Shown: positions 8,907 to 18,614 of the stretch, piece by piece
Numbering within the stretch: position 1 is the first letter of the stretch
Layout: each line of letters begins with the position of its first letter
Source of the DNA: an uncultured Rhodospirillales bacterium
Lineage (GTDB): Bacteria; Pseudomonadota; Alphaproteobacteria; Acetobacterales; Acetobacteraceae
Direction: 5' to 3'
Assembly (NCBI GenBank): GCA_903893975.1
Contig: CAITOL010000045.1
Coordinates: 1-64,000, forward strand
Length of the DNA stretch: 64,000 nucleotides
Notes under the pieces: generated by a model
What the model was told of the DNA's origin: nothing
Seen by the model: only the letters and a program-made list of their open reading frames with translations
Databases searched by the model: none
Position numbers and translations under genes: made by a program

Positions 8907-10355
8907 TCAGGAGAAGATTGCGCCGGTGCTGGCGGAGCCATCCTTGATGAAGGTCAGCTTGGTGCCGTCCGACAGCGTGACCAGCAAATCCTTGCCGCCA
9001 TTGACCGCGACCGAGGCCGCGACCGACGGTGCCGGCTGGCTCAGATTGGCGGCATAGCCCTGGGTGAGCTTGAATGTGTCCACGCCAACCACAAAGTCGC
9101 CAATCGTGGCGGATCCGCCGGCCTGATACAGCCGATACGTGTCCGCCGCCGGGCTGGCCGCGACCGTGCCGTGCTGGCCGTAGACAACGGCGCTGCCGGA
9201 CCCCAGTTCGATGGTGTTGTGGCCCGCCTGGCCACCGAAAATCGTCGTCGTACCAGTGCCGGAAATGAACGTATTGCCCAGCGTGCCGCTGCCCATGCCG
9301 GCCAGCACATCGGCCCCAGCCCCGGCCCGCAACACATCGCCGCCCGCCTGGGCGATCAGCGTGTCAGAACTCCCGGCGCCGATCAGCGTGGTCACACCGT
9401 TGACCGTGCTGGTCTGCATGATGTTGCCGCCGGCGCCGCCGCCGGTGAACACGCCGGTGCCGCCGAACACGGTCACGCTGCCCGTGCCGCCCGCGAGCGT
9501 TTCACTGCCGCCACGGCCGAGCACGATCACGTCCGACGCGTTGGGGTTGATGAACGCCGCGCCGCTATCGGGAATATAGATCAGTTCAGAGCCGGACACC
9601 GTCGATCCGGTCACCGTCGCCACCGCAGGCACCGTGGAGCCACCCGGCAGCTGGCTGATCGCTACGGCAACCGTGCCGCTTTGCGCCATGATATTAGCCG
9701 ATCCGCCACCCTGCAGCACGTTGACCAGGCCGTTATTGCCCACGGTGACATTCGAATTCCCCTGCCCGGCATCGATCATCACCCGGCCATCGCCCAGCGA
9801 CGGACCGCCGGTCAGCGTGGTGTTGGTGGTGGACCCGCTGCCGCTATTGCCGATGTAGCTGTTGCCGCCGGTCAACAACACATTGCCCACCGAGCCGGCA
9901 TTGAGGAAGACCGTGTTGCTGCCGCCGCCGGCGATCACGGTCGAGCTTGGGTTGGTGCCAATAATGGCCACCGTATCGCCGGAGGTATCGGTGTTGATGA
10001 CCTCACTGGCCGAGCCACCAAGGGTGATTTGCGCCAATCCGGCAATCGTGGTGGTGCCGCCGCCGACGGCGGTGACCGTTGCCGCCGGGACCGTCGGCAC
10101 GAATACCGCCGTGGTCACCGTGGCAATCTGGGTCACCGGCACATTGCCGGACATGCCCACCGTTGCCGCCACCGTCGCCGGCAGCGTGCTCACCGGCTGA
10201 CCGGGGTTGTAGGTTTGCAGCGACAGCGCGCCCGAACTGACTTGGGAGGTCAGTTGTGACAGCGCGGTCTGTGCGACGGAACTAGAGGAATCCGCCGCAA
10301 CCCACAGCGAAATCTCCATCGTGCCAAGCGAAGCAACTAAAGTAGAATTAGCCAT
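8907..10355 (-). CDS. Repeat-rich, RTX-like beta-strand protein (putative secreted or surface protein)
   Basis: The 482-residue protein is built almost wholly of Gly, Ala, Ser, Thr and Val in short repeats such as GAGADVLAGM and GGTGVFTGGG, resembling degenerate RTX/beta-roll or stacked beta-strand repeats. No signal peptide is seen, which fits type I secretion, but no T1SS genes lie in the window. The C-terminus (DLLVTLSDGTKLTFIKDG) looks like a hemolysin-type calcium-binding tail. Most repeats lack the full GGxGxDxUx pattern, so calcium binding is uncertain. ATG 10355 has GAGAAG about 8 bp upstream. It leads an operon with the FkbH-like gene, under a long AT-rich control region. Function unknown; adhesin or matrix protein is an inference. 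Confidence 0.72.
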   Translation of the reverse strand: MANSTLVASLGTMEISLWVAADSSSSVAQTALSQLTSQVSSGALSLQTYNPGQPVSTLPATVAATVGMSGNVPVTQIATVTTAVFVPTVPAATVTAVGGGTTTIAGLAQITLGGSASEVINTDTSGDTVAIIGTNPSSTVIAGGGSNTVFLNAGSVGNVLLTGGNSYIGNSGSGSTTNTTLTGGPSLGDGRVMIDAGQGNSNVTVGNNGLVNVLQGGGSANIMAQSGTVAVAISQLPGGSTVPAVATVTGSTVSGSELIYIPDSGAAFINPNASDVIVLGRGGSETLAGGTGSVTVFGGTGVFTGGGAGGNIMQTSTVNGVTTLIGAGSSDTLIAQAGGDVLRAGAGADVLAGMGSGTLGNTFISGTGTTTIFGGQAGHNTIELGSGSAVVYGQHGTVAASPAADTYRLYQAGGSATIGDFVVGVDTFKLTQGYAANLSQPAPSVAASVAVNGGKDLLVTLSDGTKLTFIKDGSASTGAIFS

Positions 10356-10412
10356 TGCAACATCTTCTCACCTATCAGATGCCCAACAATAAGCAGATGT
10401 TTTCCGCGCAGC

Positions 10413-10449
10413 AAGAATAAAGAGTTTTCATTATGTAATTTTTATTCTT
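10413..10449. promoter_or_regulatory. Inverted repeat, candidate operator of the RTX-like/FkbH operon
   Basis: The 9-bp arms AAGAATAAA (10413-10421) and TTTATTCTT (10441-10449) are perfect complements separated by 19 bp. They lie 58-94 bp upstream of the RTX-like start codon, where a regulator could act. Confidence 0.4.
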
Positions 10450-10530
10450 ACATGTCGGAAAATGTGTGAAAATATGAACGCATCACATCTTAATATTTAC
10501 CATAACTGCTATATATTATTTTTAACTTAC

Positions 10531-10547
10531 ACGAAAATGCTTTTCGT
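10531..10547. promoter_or_regulatory. Short perfect dyad in the RTX-like upstream region
   Basis: ACGAAAA and TTTTCGT (7-bp arms) flank TGC. It could be an operator half-site pair or a small hairpin; no function can be assigned. Confidence 0.3.
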
Positions 10548-10640
10548 TATGATCGAACGGTATCGCCGATTTTACGTTAACGTTTCATTCGGCAGGCGCT
10601 GCCGGATAGATTAACGAACGTTCATTATCCGGCCATGCGG

Positions 10641-10667
10641 GCGCGGGCGTGCGAAGTCCGCCCGCGC
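10641..10667 (-). terminator. Hairpin downstream of the lysK-UPF0104 operon
   Basis: A perfect 9-bp stem (GCGCGGGCG / CGCCCGCGC) with a 9-nt loop lies 33 bp past the UPF0104 stop on the minus strand. There is no T-tract after it. Confidence 0.5.
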
Positions 10668-10699
10668 AAAGGCGGGCAGGTCAGCGGCAGGATGGTCGA

Positions 10700-11671
10700 T
10701 TAGCTGCGCGAGGCGAGGCTGCGGCTGCGCAGGAACAATTCGTGCCCGGCGAAAGCTGGCCCGGCAATGAACAGCGGGATGATGTAGTAATACAGCCTGA
10801 ACACCACGATGCCGCTGATGATGGTGGCAGTGTCCAGATACGGCTCCAGGCCCAGCAGGATGGCGGTATCGAACACGCCAATCCCGCCCGGCAGGCTGGC
10901 CAGGATGCCGGCGGAATACGATGCCAGATAAATCCCCAAAAACCGGGAAAATGTCAGCCCTGGGGCCGCGGGCAGCAAGGCGTAGAAAATCGCCGAGGTA
11001 ACCGCCACATCCACCGTCGCCAGGGCAATCTGCACAATCGCCAGCTTGGTGCCGGGCAGAGCGATTTCCTGGCCGAAGACCCGCACCATCGGCAGGCGGT
11101 GGTTCAGCACCACGTAGCTGATCGAGGTTGCCCACAGCCCGGCGCCGATGCCGTACATCGCCCAGGCCGGCAATTTATCGCCGAAGAACGGGATCGCGCC
11201 TGGCTCCCAGAACAGGATCGCCCCGCCGAGCGGCAGCGCGCCCAACCCGTAAGTGAAGGCGCAGAACGCCACCACCTTGCCGATGGCCACCGGGCTTAAC
11301 CCCCAATGGGTGTAGAGCCGGTAGCGCACCGCCGCACCGGACACCGCGGCGACGCCGATGTTGTGCGCCAGCGTGGTGGCGCAGAACGACGAAAACGCCG
11401 CCCGCAAATAGCTGAGCTTATGTCCGGCATAGATGGTGCCGACACGGTCGTACAAAGTCAGGATCGCATAGGCCAGCACGTTCCAGCCCATGGAGATGGC
11501 CAACGCCGCCCAGGAAATCGCCGCCAGCGCCGCGCCGATATCCGACCATTTGGTGTGGCGGAATTCGCGTTGCAGCACGAAGCCGGCGCCAACCAGCAGC
11601 GCCAGGCCAATCAGGGTTGGCAGCGCGCGCAGCAACCGTTGCAGCGGCGTCCGGCTCGGGCGATCGGTCAT
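10700..11671 (-). CDS. UPF0104 / lysylphosphatidylglycerol synthetase-like integral membrane protein
   Basis: The 323-residue polytopic membrane protein has about eight hydrophobic segments. It carries family marks such as [25 protein letters not shown] near residue 95 and [19 protein letters not shown] near residue 265. It matches the membrane domain of MprF/AglD-like flippases (UPF0104), but there is no soluble aminoacyl-transferase domain. The ATG at 11671 overlaps the lysyl-tRNA synthetase stop by 4 bp. Pairing with lysK hints at lipid lysinylation, but without the synthase domain that is only a guess; lipid or glycolipid transport is the other option. Confidence 0.8.
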   Translation of the reverse strand: MTDRPSRTPLQRLLRALPTLIGLALLVGAGFVLQREFRHTKWSDIGAALAAISWAALAISMGWNVLAYAILTLYDRVGTIYAGHKLSYLRAAFSSFCATTLAHNIGVAAVSGAAVRYRLYTHWGLSPVAIGKVVAFCAFTYGLGALPLGGAILFWEPGAIPFFGDKLPAWAMYGIGAGLWATSISYVVLNHRLPMVRVFGQEIALPGTKLAIVQIALATVDVAVTSAIFYALLPAAPGLTFSRFLGIYLASYSAGILASLPGGIGVFDTAILLGLEPYLDTATIISGIVVFRLYYYIIPLFIAGPAFAGHELFLRSRSLASRS

Positions 11672-13287
11672 TCCGTGGCGCCGTTCGCCTGCCGTTCCAA
11701 GGCAGTACGGATCAACGCGCCAGTTTCCGCCACCCCGTACAACGCGATGAACTGGCCGAAGCGCGGCCCATCCGGCTGGCCCAGCAGCACCTGATACAGG
11801 CAGGCGAACCAGGCGCGCAGCTCGGCGAAGGGATGCCGCTTGCCGATGTCGTAGAGCAGGTTCTGCAGGTCTTCCGCACTCGCCTCCGCCGGGCAGGCCG
11901 CCAGCGTCGCCGCCAGATCCTCCAGCGCCGCCCGTTCGGTGGCATCCGGCAGGCGGAAGGCTTTTTTCGGGGCGATGAAGTCGCGGTAATAGACCAGCGC
12001 GTAATCCACCAGCCGCGCCAGCATTGGCATGCTGTCGGGCGAGGCATCCGGGCTGTAGCGGCGAATGAAGCCCCATAGAATATCCGGGGTTTCGGCGTTC
12101 ACCACGCTGGCCAGGTTCAGCAGCATGGCGAAGGACAGCGGCGAATGCGCCGAATTGGGCACGTAGCCGGCATGGATGTGCCAGGCCGGGTTGGCGATGC
12201 GTTCCGCCTCAGTCTGGCCCAGCGCCTTGGCGGCGTTGGTGATGTATTCATCGACCGCCTTCGGGATCATATCGAAAAACAGCCGCTTGGCGCGCTGCGG
12301 CTGGTTGAACATGTATTGCGACAGACTTTCCGGCGGGGCGTAGCGCAGCCATTCCTCCACCCCCAGCCCGTTACCCTTGGACTTGCTGATCTTCTGCGCC
12401 TGTTCGTCGAGGAACAGTTCGTAGGTGAAGCCCACCGGCGGTTTGCTACCCAGAATGCGGCAGATGCGGCCGGACAGGCGCACGCTGTCGATCAGGTCCT
12501 TGCCGGACATTTCATAATCCACGCCCAGCGCGTGCCAGCGCATCGCCCAGTCCGCCTTCCACTGGCACTTGACCGCGCCACCGGTGACCGGGGTTTCAAA
12601 CTTCCCCCCCGTTGCCGGGTCGGTCCAGAAAATCGTGCCGGCATCGACGTCGCGCCGGTCGATCACCACCTGCATCACCACCCCGGTGCGCGGATGCACC
12701 GGCAGGAACGGCGAATAGGTGGCCTGACGTTCCGCCCCCAGCGTGGGTTTGATCACGGCGACAATCTCGTCATGCTTGGCGAGAATTTGCAGCAACGCGG
12801 CATCAAACCGGCCTGAGGCGTAATAGTCACTGGCGGAGGCGAATTCGTAGTCGAAGCCGAACCCGTCCAGGAACGCCTGCAAGCGGGCGTTGTTATGGGC
12901 GCCGAAACTGGCATGGGTGCCGAACGGGTCGGGAATGCGGGTCAGCGGCTTGCCGAGATGTTCGGCCAACATGTCCTTATTCGGCACGTTGTCCGGCACT
13001 TTGCGCAGGCCGTCCATGTCGTCGCTGAAGGCCAGCAGCCGGCTGGGCAGGCCGGTCAGTTCGGTAAAGGCGCGACGCACCCAGGATGTGCGCGCCACCT
13101 CGCCAAACGTTCCGATATGCGGCAGGCCGGACGGGCCGTAGCCGGTTTCAAACAACGCCGTGGTTTTGCCGGATTTCTGCATCCGCTCCACCAGCTTCGC
13201 CGCCTCTTCAAACGGCCAGGATTTGGGCACGACCGTTGCGGGGACGGCGGGTGCGGCGGCGGGGGGTGTGGGGGCGCGTTCAGACAT
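11668..13287 (-). CDS. lysK: Lysine--tRNA ligase, class I
   Basis: The 539-residue cytosolic enzyme charges tRNA-Lys. It is the class I (archaeal-type) form that many alphaproteobacteria use instead of class II LysS. The HIGH-like motif is in [10 protein letters not shown] (about residue 55) and the KMSKS-like motif in [10 protein letters not shown] (about residue 285); the C-terminal helical anticodon-binding region is complete. I chose ATG 13287 because the open frame further upstream starts at a TTG and would overlap the promoter of the divergent helicase gene. The first ~20 residues are Pro/Ala-rich and unlikely to be conserved. It is coupled to the UPF0104 gene by a 4-bp overlap. Confidence 0.96.
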   Translation of the reverse strand: MSERAPTPPAAAPAVPATVVPKSWPFEEAAKLVERMQKSGKTTALFETGYGPSGLPHIGTFGEVARTSWVRRAFTELTGLPSRLLAFSDDMDGLRKVPDNVPNKDMLAEHLGKPLTRIPDPFGTHASFGAHNNARLQAFLDGFGFDYEFASASDYYASGRFDAALLQILAKHDEIVAVIKPTLGAERQATYSPFLPVHPRTGVVMQVVIDRRDVDAGTIFWTDPATGGKFETPVTGGAVKCQWKADWAMRWHALGVDYEMSGKDLIDSVRLSGRICRILGSKPPVGFTYELFLDEQAQKISKSKGNGLGVEEWLRYAPPESLSQYMFNQPQRAKRLFFDMIPKAVDEYITNAAKALGQTEAERIANPAWHIHAGYVPNSAHSPLSFAMLLNLASVVNAETPDILWGFIRRYSPDASPDSMPMLARLVDYALVYYRDFIAPKKAFRLPDATERAALEDLAATLAACPAEASAEDLQNLLYDIGKRHPFAELRAWFACLYQVLLGQPDGPRFGQFIALYGVAETGALIRTALERQANGATE

Positions 13288-13350
13288 GAGGCGCAAGCTA
13301 GGTACGGGGGGCTGCTTGGTCAATCCACCGCACGCCTTATACTATCATGC

Positions 13351-16149
13351 ATGTCCGCCCCCTCCCCCCTCGCGCTACAGGTGCCCGACGCGCCATCTCT
13401 GGTTGCCGGCATCGGTCGCGCCGCCATTCTGTCCGATGATGGGGAGGTGCTCGACCTGCCCCTGGCGGAGGCTGGGCGGTATCTGGCGGCCTCCCCCCCG
13501 GCGATGCTGGTGCATGCGCCGGCGACCTGGAAGCGGCTCGGCATTGCCGCCCTGCCGGCGTTGGACCTGTTGGAATTATTCGCCTTTGTGCTGCCCGCGC
13601 GCCCGGTGCCGCCCACGCCGCGCGGGCTGGCGCTGGCGTTGGAGATGGATGTGCCGTCCGGCACGGCCGAGGATGCGGCGCTGCTGCTGCCGGACCTGGT
13701 GCAGGCGCTGCTGGCGCGGCTATCCGCGGGGCGGGAGCTGCCGATCAACCGCGATGCCGCCGGGCTGGCGGCGTTGATGGGGCAGAAAGGCTGGGGCTGG
13801 GCGCCGTATGTGCTGGCGGCTTTGGGCCGCATGGGCGCCAAGCCGATGCCGGAGACCCTGCGCGTCTGGCGCCGTCTGCCGGAATGGGAGGACGCGGCGC
13901 CGCCACCGCCGCCATCCTCGAACCCGGTGCTGCCAGAAGCCGCACGCAGCCGGTTGGCGACGATGCTGGGCGGCGAATCCGAACAGCGGCCCGGCCAGGC
14001 GGATTACGCCGCCGCCGTCACCGCTGCCTTCGCCCCGCGCGCGCTGCCGGGGGAGCCGCATCTGGTGCTGGCCGAAGCCGGCACCGGCACCGGCAAAACC
14101 CTGGGCTATATCGCGCCGGCCAGCCTGTGGGCGGAACAGAACAAGGGGCCGGTCTGGATCAGCACCTACACGCGGCATTTGCAGCGCCAGGTGGAAGCGG
14201 AAATGGCGCGGCTGTTCCCGCAGCCGGCCGAACGGCGCCGCCGGGTGGTGGTGCGCAAGGGGCGGGAGAATTACCTCTGCCTGCTGAACTTGCAGGACGC
14301 GGTCGGCAGTTCGGCGCAGACCGTCGCCCTCGGCCTGATCGCGCGCTGGGCGCAGGCGACCAATGACGGCGACATCCAGGGCGGCGACCTGCCCGGCTGG
14401 TTTGGCGAATTGTTCGGCAGCGGCTTCGTGCCGGCTTTGGCGGACCGGCGCGGCGAGTGTTTGCATGGCGGCTGCGAGCATTGGCGCAAATGCTTCGTTG
14501 AGCACGGCATCCGCCGCGCCCGGGCGGCCGAGCTGGTGGTGGCCAATCACGCGCTGGTGATGGCGCAGGCGGCCTGGGGCGGGCTGGACGACAAGCAGGT
14601 GCCCAGCCGCTACGTGTTCGACGAGGGGCATCATTTGTTCGACGCCGCCGATGGCGCGTTTTCCGCCGAGCTCTCCGGCACCGAAACCGCCGAGTTGCGC
14701 CGCTGGCTGCTGGGGGCAGAAGGCGCACGCTCCCGCGCGCGCGGCTTGCGGGCGCGGGTGGAAGATCTGGTGGCCGCCCGACCAAACCTGCTCGCGGCCC
14801 TCGAGGCCGCCTTACGCGCCGCCCGCGCGTTGCCGGCCTATGGCTGGTGGGAACGGCTGGGTGATGTGGAACCGGCGGCCAACCCGACGGAAATTCTGCT
14901 GCACGCGCTGCGCCAGCAAGTGTTGAGCCGCGCCACGGGGGAAGCCGAGTTCGGCGTGGTCGAGTGCGACCTGCAACCGGTGCAGGATGCGGTGGTGGCA
15001 GCGGCGCAGGACCTGCACGGCGCCTATACCGCCCTGCGCGATGCGCTGACCACCTTGCAGCGCGGCCTGCTGGAACGGCTGGAAGCCGAGCCGGAGGAGG
15101 GCGAAGGCGAGCTGGATGAGGCGACCCGCAGCCGGATCGAAGGTGTGGCGGCGTCGCTCAAGCGCCGGGCGGTGGATGTGGTGGCGGCCTGGGTTGGCAT
15201 GGTGGCACAGCTTGGCCAGCCGGCGCCGGAGCCAGGCACCACGCCGCAGCATGTGATGTTCCTGCGGCTCGACCGCCGGCCGGCCAGCCCTGGCTTCGGC
15301 GGGCGCAGCGGCGACCGCGATGTGGGGCTGCACCGGCATTGGCTGGACCCGACGCTGCCGTTCGCGATGAGCCTGGCGCAGCCGGCGCATGGCATGCTCA
15401 TCACCTCCGCCACCTTGCGGGACAGCGGCATCGACGACGCCGAACTGGCGTGGGAGGACGCGGAAGCCCGGGTCGGCGCGCCGCATCTCGCCACGCCGGC
15501 GATCCGCGTCGCGGTGGCCAGCCCGTTCGATTATGCCGCGCAAACCCGGGCTTTCGTGATCTCAGACGTCAACGGGCGCGAGATTGGGGCGCTCGCCAAC
15601 GCCTATCGCGCATTATTTTTAGCCTCAAATGGCAGTGGGCTCGGTTTATTCACGGCGATATCACGATTGCGTCACGTCCATAGTCGTATCGCACCCGCCT
15701 TGGAGGCGGCCGGCATTCCGCTGTTCGCCCAGCATGTGGACGCGATGGACAACAACACCCTGGTCGATGTCTTTCGCACCGAGGAATCGAGCTGCCTGCT
15801 CGGCACCGATGCGATGCGCGATGGGGTGGATGTGCCCGGCCGCGCGCTGCGGCTGGTGGTGTTTGAGCGGGTGCCGTGGCCGCGGCCGGATATTCTGCAC
15901 CGAGAACGCCGGGTGCATCTCAGCCGTGGCGACACCGCCGGCTATGACGACCGCATCGCCCGCTTCCGCTTGCGCCAGGCCTTCGGCCGGCTGATCCGTA
16001 GTGCTACCGACCGTGGCGTGTTCGTGCTGCTGGACCGCCAGGCCCCGACGCGGCTGCTGTCCGCCTTCCCACCCGGCGTTGCGGTGCGCCGGCTGGGGCT
16101 GGCGCAGGCGGTTTCCGAAATCCAGGATTTCCTGGGTCCAGCTTCTTAG
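13351..16149 (+). CDS. ATP-dependent DNA helicase, DinG/XPD (Rad3) family
   Basis: The 932-residue protein has a ~220-residue variable N-terminus. Walker A lies in AEAGTGTGKTLGY (about residue 240). Four cysteines (one in NYLCLL, three in ECLHGGCEHWRKC) fit the family Fe-S cluster, and the DEAH-like box reads VFDEGHH (about residue 423). Motif VI is in RQAFGRLIRS near the C-terminus. Family members unwind DNA 5'-3' in repair and replication. ATG 13351 (MSAPSP) is the start; the longer open frame is a shadow of lysK. A patch at about 15610-15690 uses many codons that are rare here (three TTA, two TCA, ATA, CGA) without a frameshift. An MFS gene follows after 49 bp. Confidence 0.9.
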   Translation: MSAPSPLALQVPDAPSLVAGIGRAAILSDDGEVLDLPLAEAGRYLAASPPAMLVHAPATWKRLGIAALPALDLLELFAFVLPARPVPPTPRGLALALEMDVPSGTAEDAALLLPDLVQALLARLSAGRELPINRDAAGLAALMGQKGWGWAPYVLAALGRMGAKPMPETLRVWRRLPEWEDAAPPPPPSSNPVLPEAARSRLATMLGGESEQRPGQADYAAAVTAAFAPRALPGEPHLVLAEAGTGTGKTLGYIAPASLWAEQNKGPVWISTYTRHLQRQVEAEMARLFPQPAERRRRVVVRKGRENYLCLLNLQDAVGSSAQTVALGLIARWAQATNDGDIQGGDLPGWFGELFGSGFVPALADRRGECLHGGCEHWRKCFVEHGIRRARAAELVVANHALVMAQAAWGGLDDKQVPSRYVFDEGHHLFDAADGAFSAELSGTETAELRRWLLGAEGARSRARGLRARVEDLVAARPNLLAALEAALRAARALPAYGWWERLGDVEPAANPTEILLHALRQQVLSRATGEAEFGVVECDLQPVQDAVVAAAQDLHGAYTALRDALTTLQRGLLERLEAEPEEGEGELDEATRSRIEGVAASLKRRAVDVVAAWVGMVAQLGQPAPEPGTTPQHVMFLRLDRRPASPGFGGRSGDRDVGLHRHWLDPTLPFAMSLAQPAHGMLITSATLRDSGIDDAELAWEDAEARVGAPHLATPAIRVAVASPFDYAAQTRAFVISDVNGREIGALANAYRALFLASNGSGLGLFTAISRLRHVHSRIAPALEAAGIPLFAQHVDAMDNNTLVDVFRTEESSCLLGTDAMRDGVDVPGRALRLVVFERVPWPRPDILHRERRVHLSRGDTAGYDDRIARFRLRQAFGRLIRSATDRGVFVLLDRQAPTRLLSAFPPGVAVRRLGLAQAVSEIQDFLGPAS

Positions 16150-16198
16150 GTTTTAGTGGGACATTTACCCGCAAGCCAGCAACCGGCATAAGGTCTCG

Positions 16199-17398
16199 AT
16201 GCGCATTCGCCCTGAAAGCTTCGCTTTTACCGCCCTGATTGGTGCGCTCGCCGCATTGCCGCCGCTGTCGATCGACATGGGTTTGCCCGCTTTGGGCCTG
16301 CTGCAATCCGAACTTGGCGCGAGCCCGGCGGAGGCTTCGGGCACGCTGTCGCTATTCCTGTTCGGCTTCGCGTTTGGCCAGTTGATCATGGGGCCGCTAT
16401 CCGACCGGTATGGCCGGCGGCCGGTGATGTTGATCGGGCTGCTGTTCTATGCCGGTTTCGGCCTGGCCTGCGCGCTCGCGGCCTCGCCGGGGTGGCTGCT
16501 GGCGTTGCGGTTGCTGGAGGGGGTCGGCGCGTCTGGCGGCAGCACGGTGGCGATGGCGATTGTGCGCGACCGGTTTTCCGGCCAGGCGGGCCGGGTGAAA
16601 ATGTCGGCGGTGAGCATGGTGATCGTCATCGCCCCGATCATCGCCCCCAGCATCGGCGCGCTGCTGCTGCGCTTTGGCGAATGGCGGTTCATCTACCTCA
16701 CGCTCGGCCTGTCCGGCATCGCGCTGGTGCTGGCGGTGTTCTTCGGGCTGGACGAGTCGCACCCGCCGGATGGCTATGCCCGCATCGACCTGATCGGCCG
16801 CTATGGCGCGGTGTTCCGCAGCAAGCGCACGCTGGGGTTTGCGCTGATCAACGCGATGGGGTCGGGGTCGTTGTTTGCGTATATCGGCACCTCGTCACTG
16901 GTGTTGATGGGCTATATGGGCCTGTCGGCGCAGGCGTTCGGGCTGACCTTTGCCATGACGGCGGGCGGCATTCTGCTGGGCTCGGCGGCCAATAACCTGC
17001 TGGCGCGCCGGGCGGTGGCGGCGTGGAAGCCGATTGCCTTTGGTCTGCTGCTGGCGCCGCTGGCAGCAGCGGCGGCCACCGGCTTCCTGCTCGCCGGCAT
17101 CATCAGCCCGTTCACCTATGTGCCGTTCATCATGATCGGCGGCTTTACCCGCGGGCTGGTCAATGCCAACGCCACCCATGCGGCGCTGGAGCCGATGCAC
17201 GCGCATGCGGGTTCGGCCTCCGCCGTGCTGGGGTGTAGCCAGGTGTTTTCGTCCGCCGTCTCCGGCATGGTGGTCGCGGCGATGTTCCCGGCCTTCGGCC
17301 CGCTCGCGGTCACCGTATCCATGCTCGGCTTCAACCTTGCCGCCATCGCTGCCTGGCGCTGGGTGGAAGTGAAGCACCCGGCGCCGTCACATGCTTGA
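16199..17398 (+). CDS. MFS drug-resistance transporter, Bcr/CflA type
   Basis: The 399-residue protein has about 12 membrane segments. The motif GPLSDRYGRRPVMLIG after segment 2 is the DHA1 signature, and ALPPLSIDMGLPA in segment 1 fits the Bcr/CflA group. Such carriers export drugs or small metabolites by proton antiport across the inner membrane. ATG 16199 has AAGG upstream. The stop overlaps rmuC by 8 bp, so MFS-rmuC-gmhA form one transcription unit. The substrate cannot be told. Confidence 0.88.
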   Translation: MRIRPESFAFTALIGALAALPPLSIDMGLPALGLLQSELGASPAEASGTLSLFLFGFAFGQLIMGPLSDRYGRRPVMLIGLLFYAGFGLACALAASPGWLLALRLLEGVGASGGSTVAMAIVRDRFSGQAGRVKMSAVSMVIVIAPIIAPSIGALLLRFGEWRFIYLTLGLSGIALVLAVFFGLDESHPPDGYARIDLIGRYGAVFRSKRTLGFALINAMGSGSLFAYIGTSSLVLMGYMGLSAQAFGLTFAMTAGGILLGSAANNLLARRAVAAWKPIAFGLLLAPLAAAAATGFLLAGIISPFTYVPFIMIGGFTRGLVNANATHAALEPMHAHAGSASAVLGCSQVFSSAVSGMVVAAMFPAFGPLAVTVSMLGFNLAAIAAWRWVEVKHPAPSHA

Positions 17399-18614
17399 CC
17401 TCGTCGTGCTGCTGGCGGGGCTGGCGGCGGGTCTGGCTGGGTTGGCGGTGCTGGTGCTGCTGCGCCAAGGCGCGCGGCTGGAGGCGCTGCGCCTGCGGTT
17501 GGATCAGGCCTTGGCGGCGCAGAATGGCGGCACCGACACGTTGCGCGCCGCGCTGATGGATACCGAACGCGCGCTCGCCGCCGCGCATGGCGCCAATTCG
17601 GCGCAGCTGCGGCTGGAACTGGCCAGCGCCATCGCCGATATGCGCACGGCGATGGATATGCGGCTGCGCGAGTTGCGCGAGGGCAACGAGGCCAAGCTGG
17701 CGGACATCCAGAAGACGGTGAACGAGCAGTTGCACGCCGCGGTTGAGCAGCAGATGAAAACCAGCTTCGGGCTGGTCAGCGACCAACTGGGCGCGGTGCA
17801 AAAGGCGATGGGGGAAATGCAGGCCGTCGGCGCGCAGATCGGCGATATCAAGCGCTTGTTCGGCAATGTGAAAACCCGTGGCGGCTGGGGCGAAACCCAG
17901 GTGCGGGCGATGCTGGACGATGTACTGGCGCCGGGTAGTTACGACATGAACTGGAAGCCGCGCCCGGATAGTGACGATAGCGTGGAATTCGCCATCATCA
18001 TGCCGGTGCGCGGCAGCATCCGCCCGCGTTTGCCGGTGGATGCCAAGTTTCCGGTGGAAGACTACGAACGGATGCTGAACGCCGCCGAGGCCGGCGATGC
18101 GGAGGCGGAGAAGCTCGCCCGGCGCGGGCTGGAACGGCGCATCCGCGACGAGGCGAAAAAGCTGCAAAGCAAATACATCCACCCGCCGGCGACGGTGGAA
18201 TTCGCGGTGATGTATCTGCCGACCGATGGGCTGTATGCCGAGGTCGCCCGCATCCCCGGCCTGATTGACGAGTTGGGCCGGGAGTTCCGGGTGCTGGTGC
18301 TCGGCCCCAGCCTGTTCCCGGCTTTGGTGCGCACCATCCAGCTTGGCCATGTCACCCTGGTGCTGGAGCAGAAGGCCGACGAGGTGCGGCAGTTGCTCGG
18401 CGCCACGCGCGGCGAGATGGCGAAAATGGACGTGGTGCTGGCGAGCCTGGAGAAGCAGACCGGCACCCTGTCCAACACGATCGGCCGGGCGCGGCAGCGC
18501 ACGCGGGCGGTGGAACGCAAGCTCAAAGCGGTGGAAGTGCTCGACAGCGAGGCCGCCGCGCAGTTACTTGGCCCCCTCGACGACAGCCTCGACGATGATG
18601 GAGACCTGGAATGA
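17391..18614 (+). CDS. rmuC: DNA recombination protein RmuC
   Basis: The 407-residue protein has one N-terminal membrane segment (residues 1-25), a coiled-coil region to about 150, then the RmuC nuclease-like domain. Landmarks are [12 protein letters not shown], the [15 protein letters not shown] block with Asp and Lys of the PD-(D/E)XK-like core, and [11 protein letters not shown]. RmuC limits inversions at short inverted repeats in E. coli. The gene overlaps the MFS gene before it and gmhA after it (4 bp, ATGA). Confidence 0.94.
   Translation: MLDLVVLLAGLAAGLAGLAVLVLLRQGARLEALRLRLDQALAAQNGGTDTLRAALMDTERALAAAHGANSAQLRLELASAIADMRTAMDMRLRELREGNEAKLADIQKTVNEQLHAAVEQQMKTSFGLVSDQLGAVQKAMGEMQAVGAQIGDIKRLFGNVKTRGGWGETQVRAMLDDVLAPGSYDMNWKPRPDSDDSVEFAIIMPVRGSIRPRLPVDAKFPVEDYERMLNAAEAGDAEAEKLARRGLERRIRDEAKKLQSKYIHPPATVEFAVMYLPTDGLYAEVARIPGLIDELGREFRVLVLGPSLFPALVRTIQLGHVTLVLEQKADEVRQLLGATRGEMAKMDVVLASLEKQTGTLSNTIGRARQRTRAVERKLKAVEVLDSEAAAQLLGPLDDSLDDDGDLE

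Larger units (their letters stand above)
10356..10699. other. AT-rich non-coding region upstream of the RTX-like gene
   Basis: No gene is supported in these 344 bp. Bases ~10375-10580 are strikingly A/T-rich for this genome and hold two dyads, listed separately. They probably contain the minus-strand promoter of the RTX-like/FkbH operon; a CATAAT-like -10 lies near 10433, but no -35 is convincing. The part near 10590-10670 is GC-rich and carries a small hairpin (10590-10604) and the probable terminator of the lysK operon. Confidence 0.6.

Noticed and set aside
7035-10259. 1074-codon open frame on the plus strand across the FkbH and RTX-like genes
   Set aside because: It is rich in His, Arg, Gln and Pro without any domain and runs antisense to two well-supported genes; long antisense frames are expected in GC-rich DNA.
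12895-13350. N-terminal extension of the DinG-like helicase
   Set aside because: The frame is open through lysK on the other strand, but the extra residues look non-coding, and MSAPSP at 13351 is a good start.
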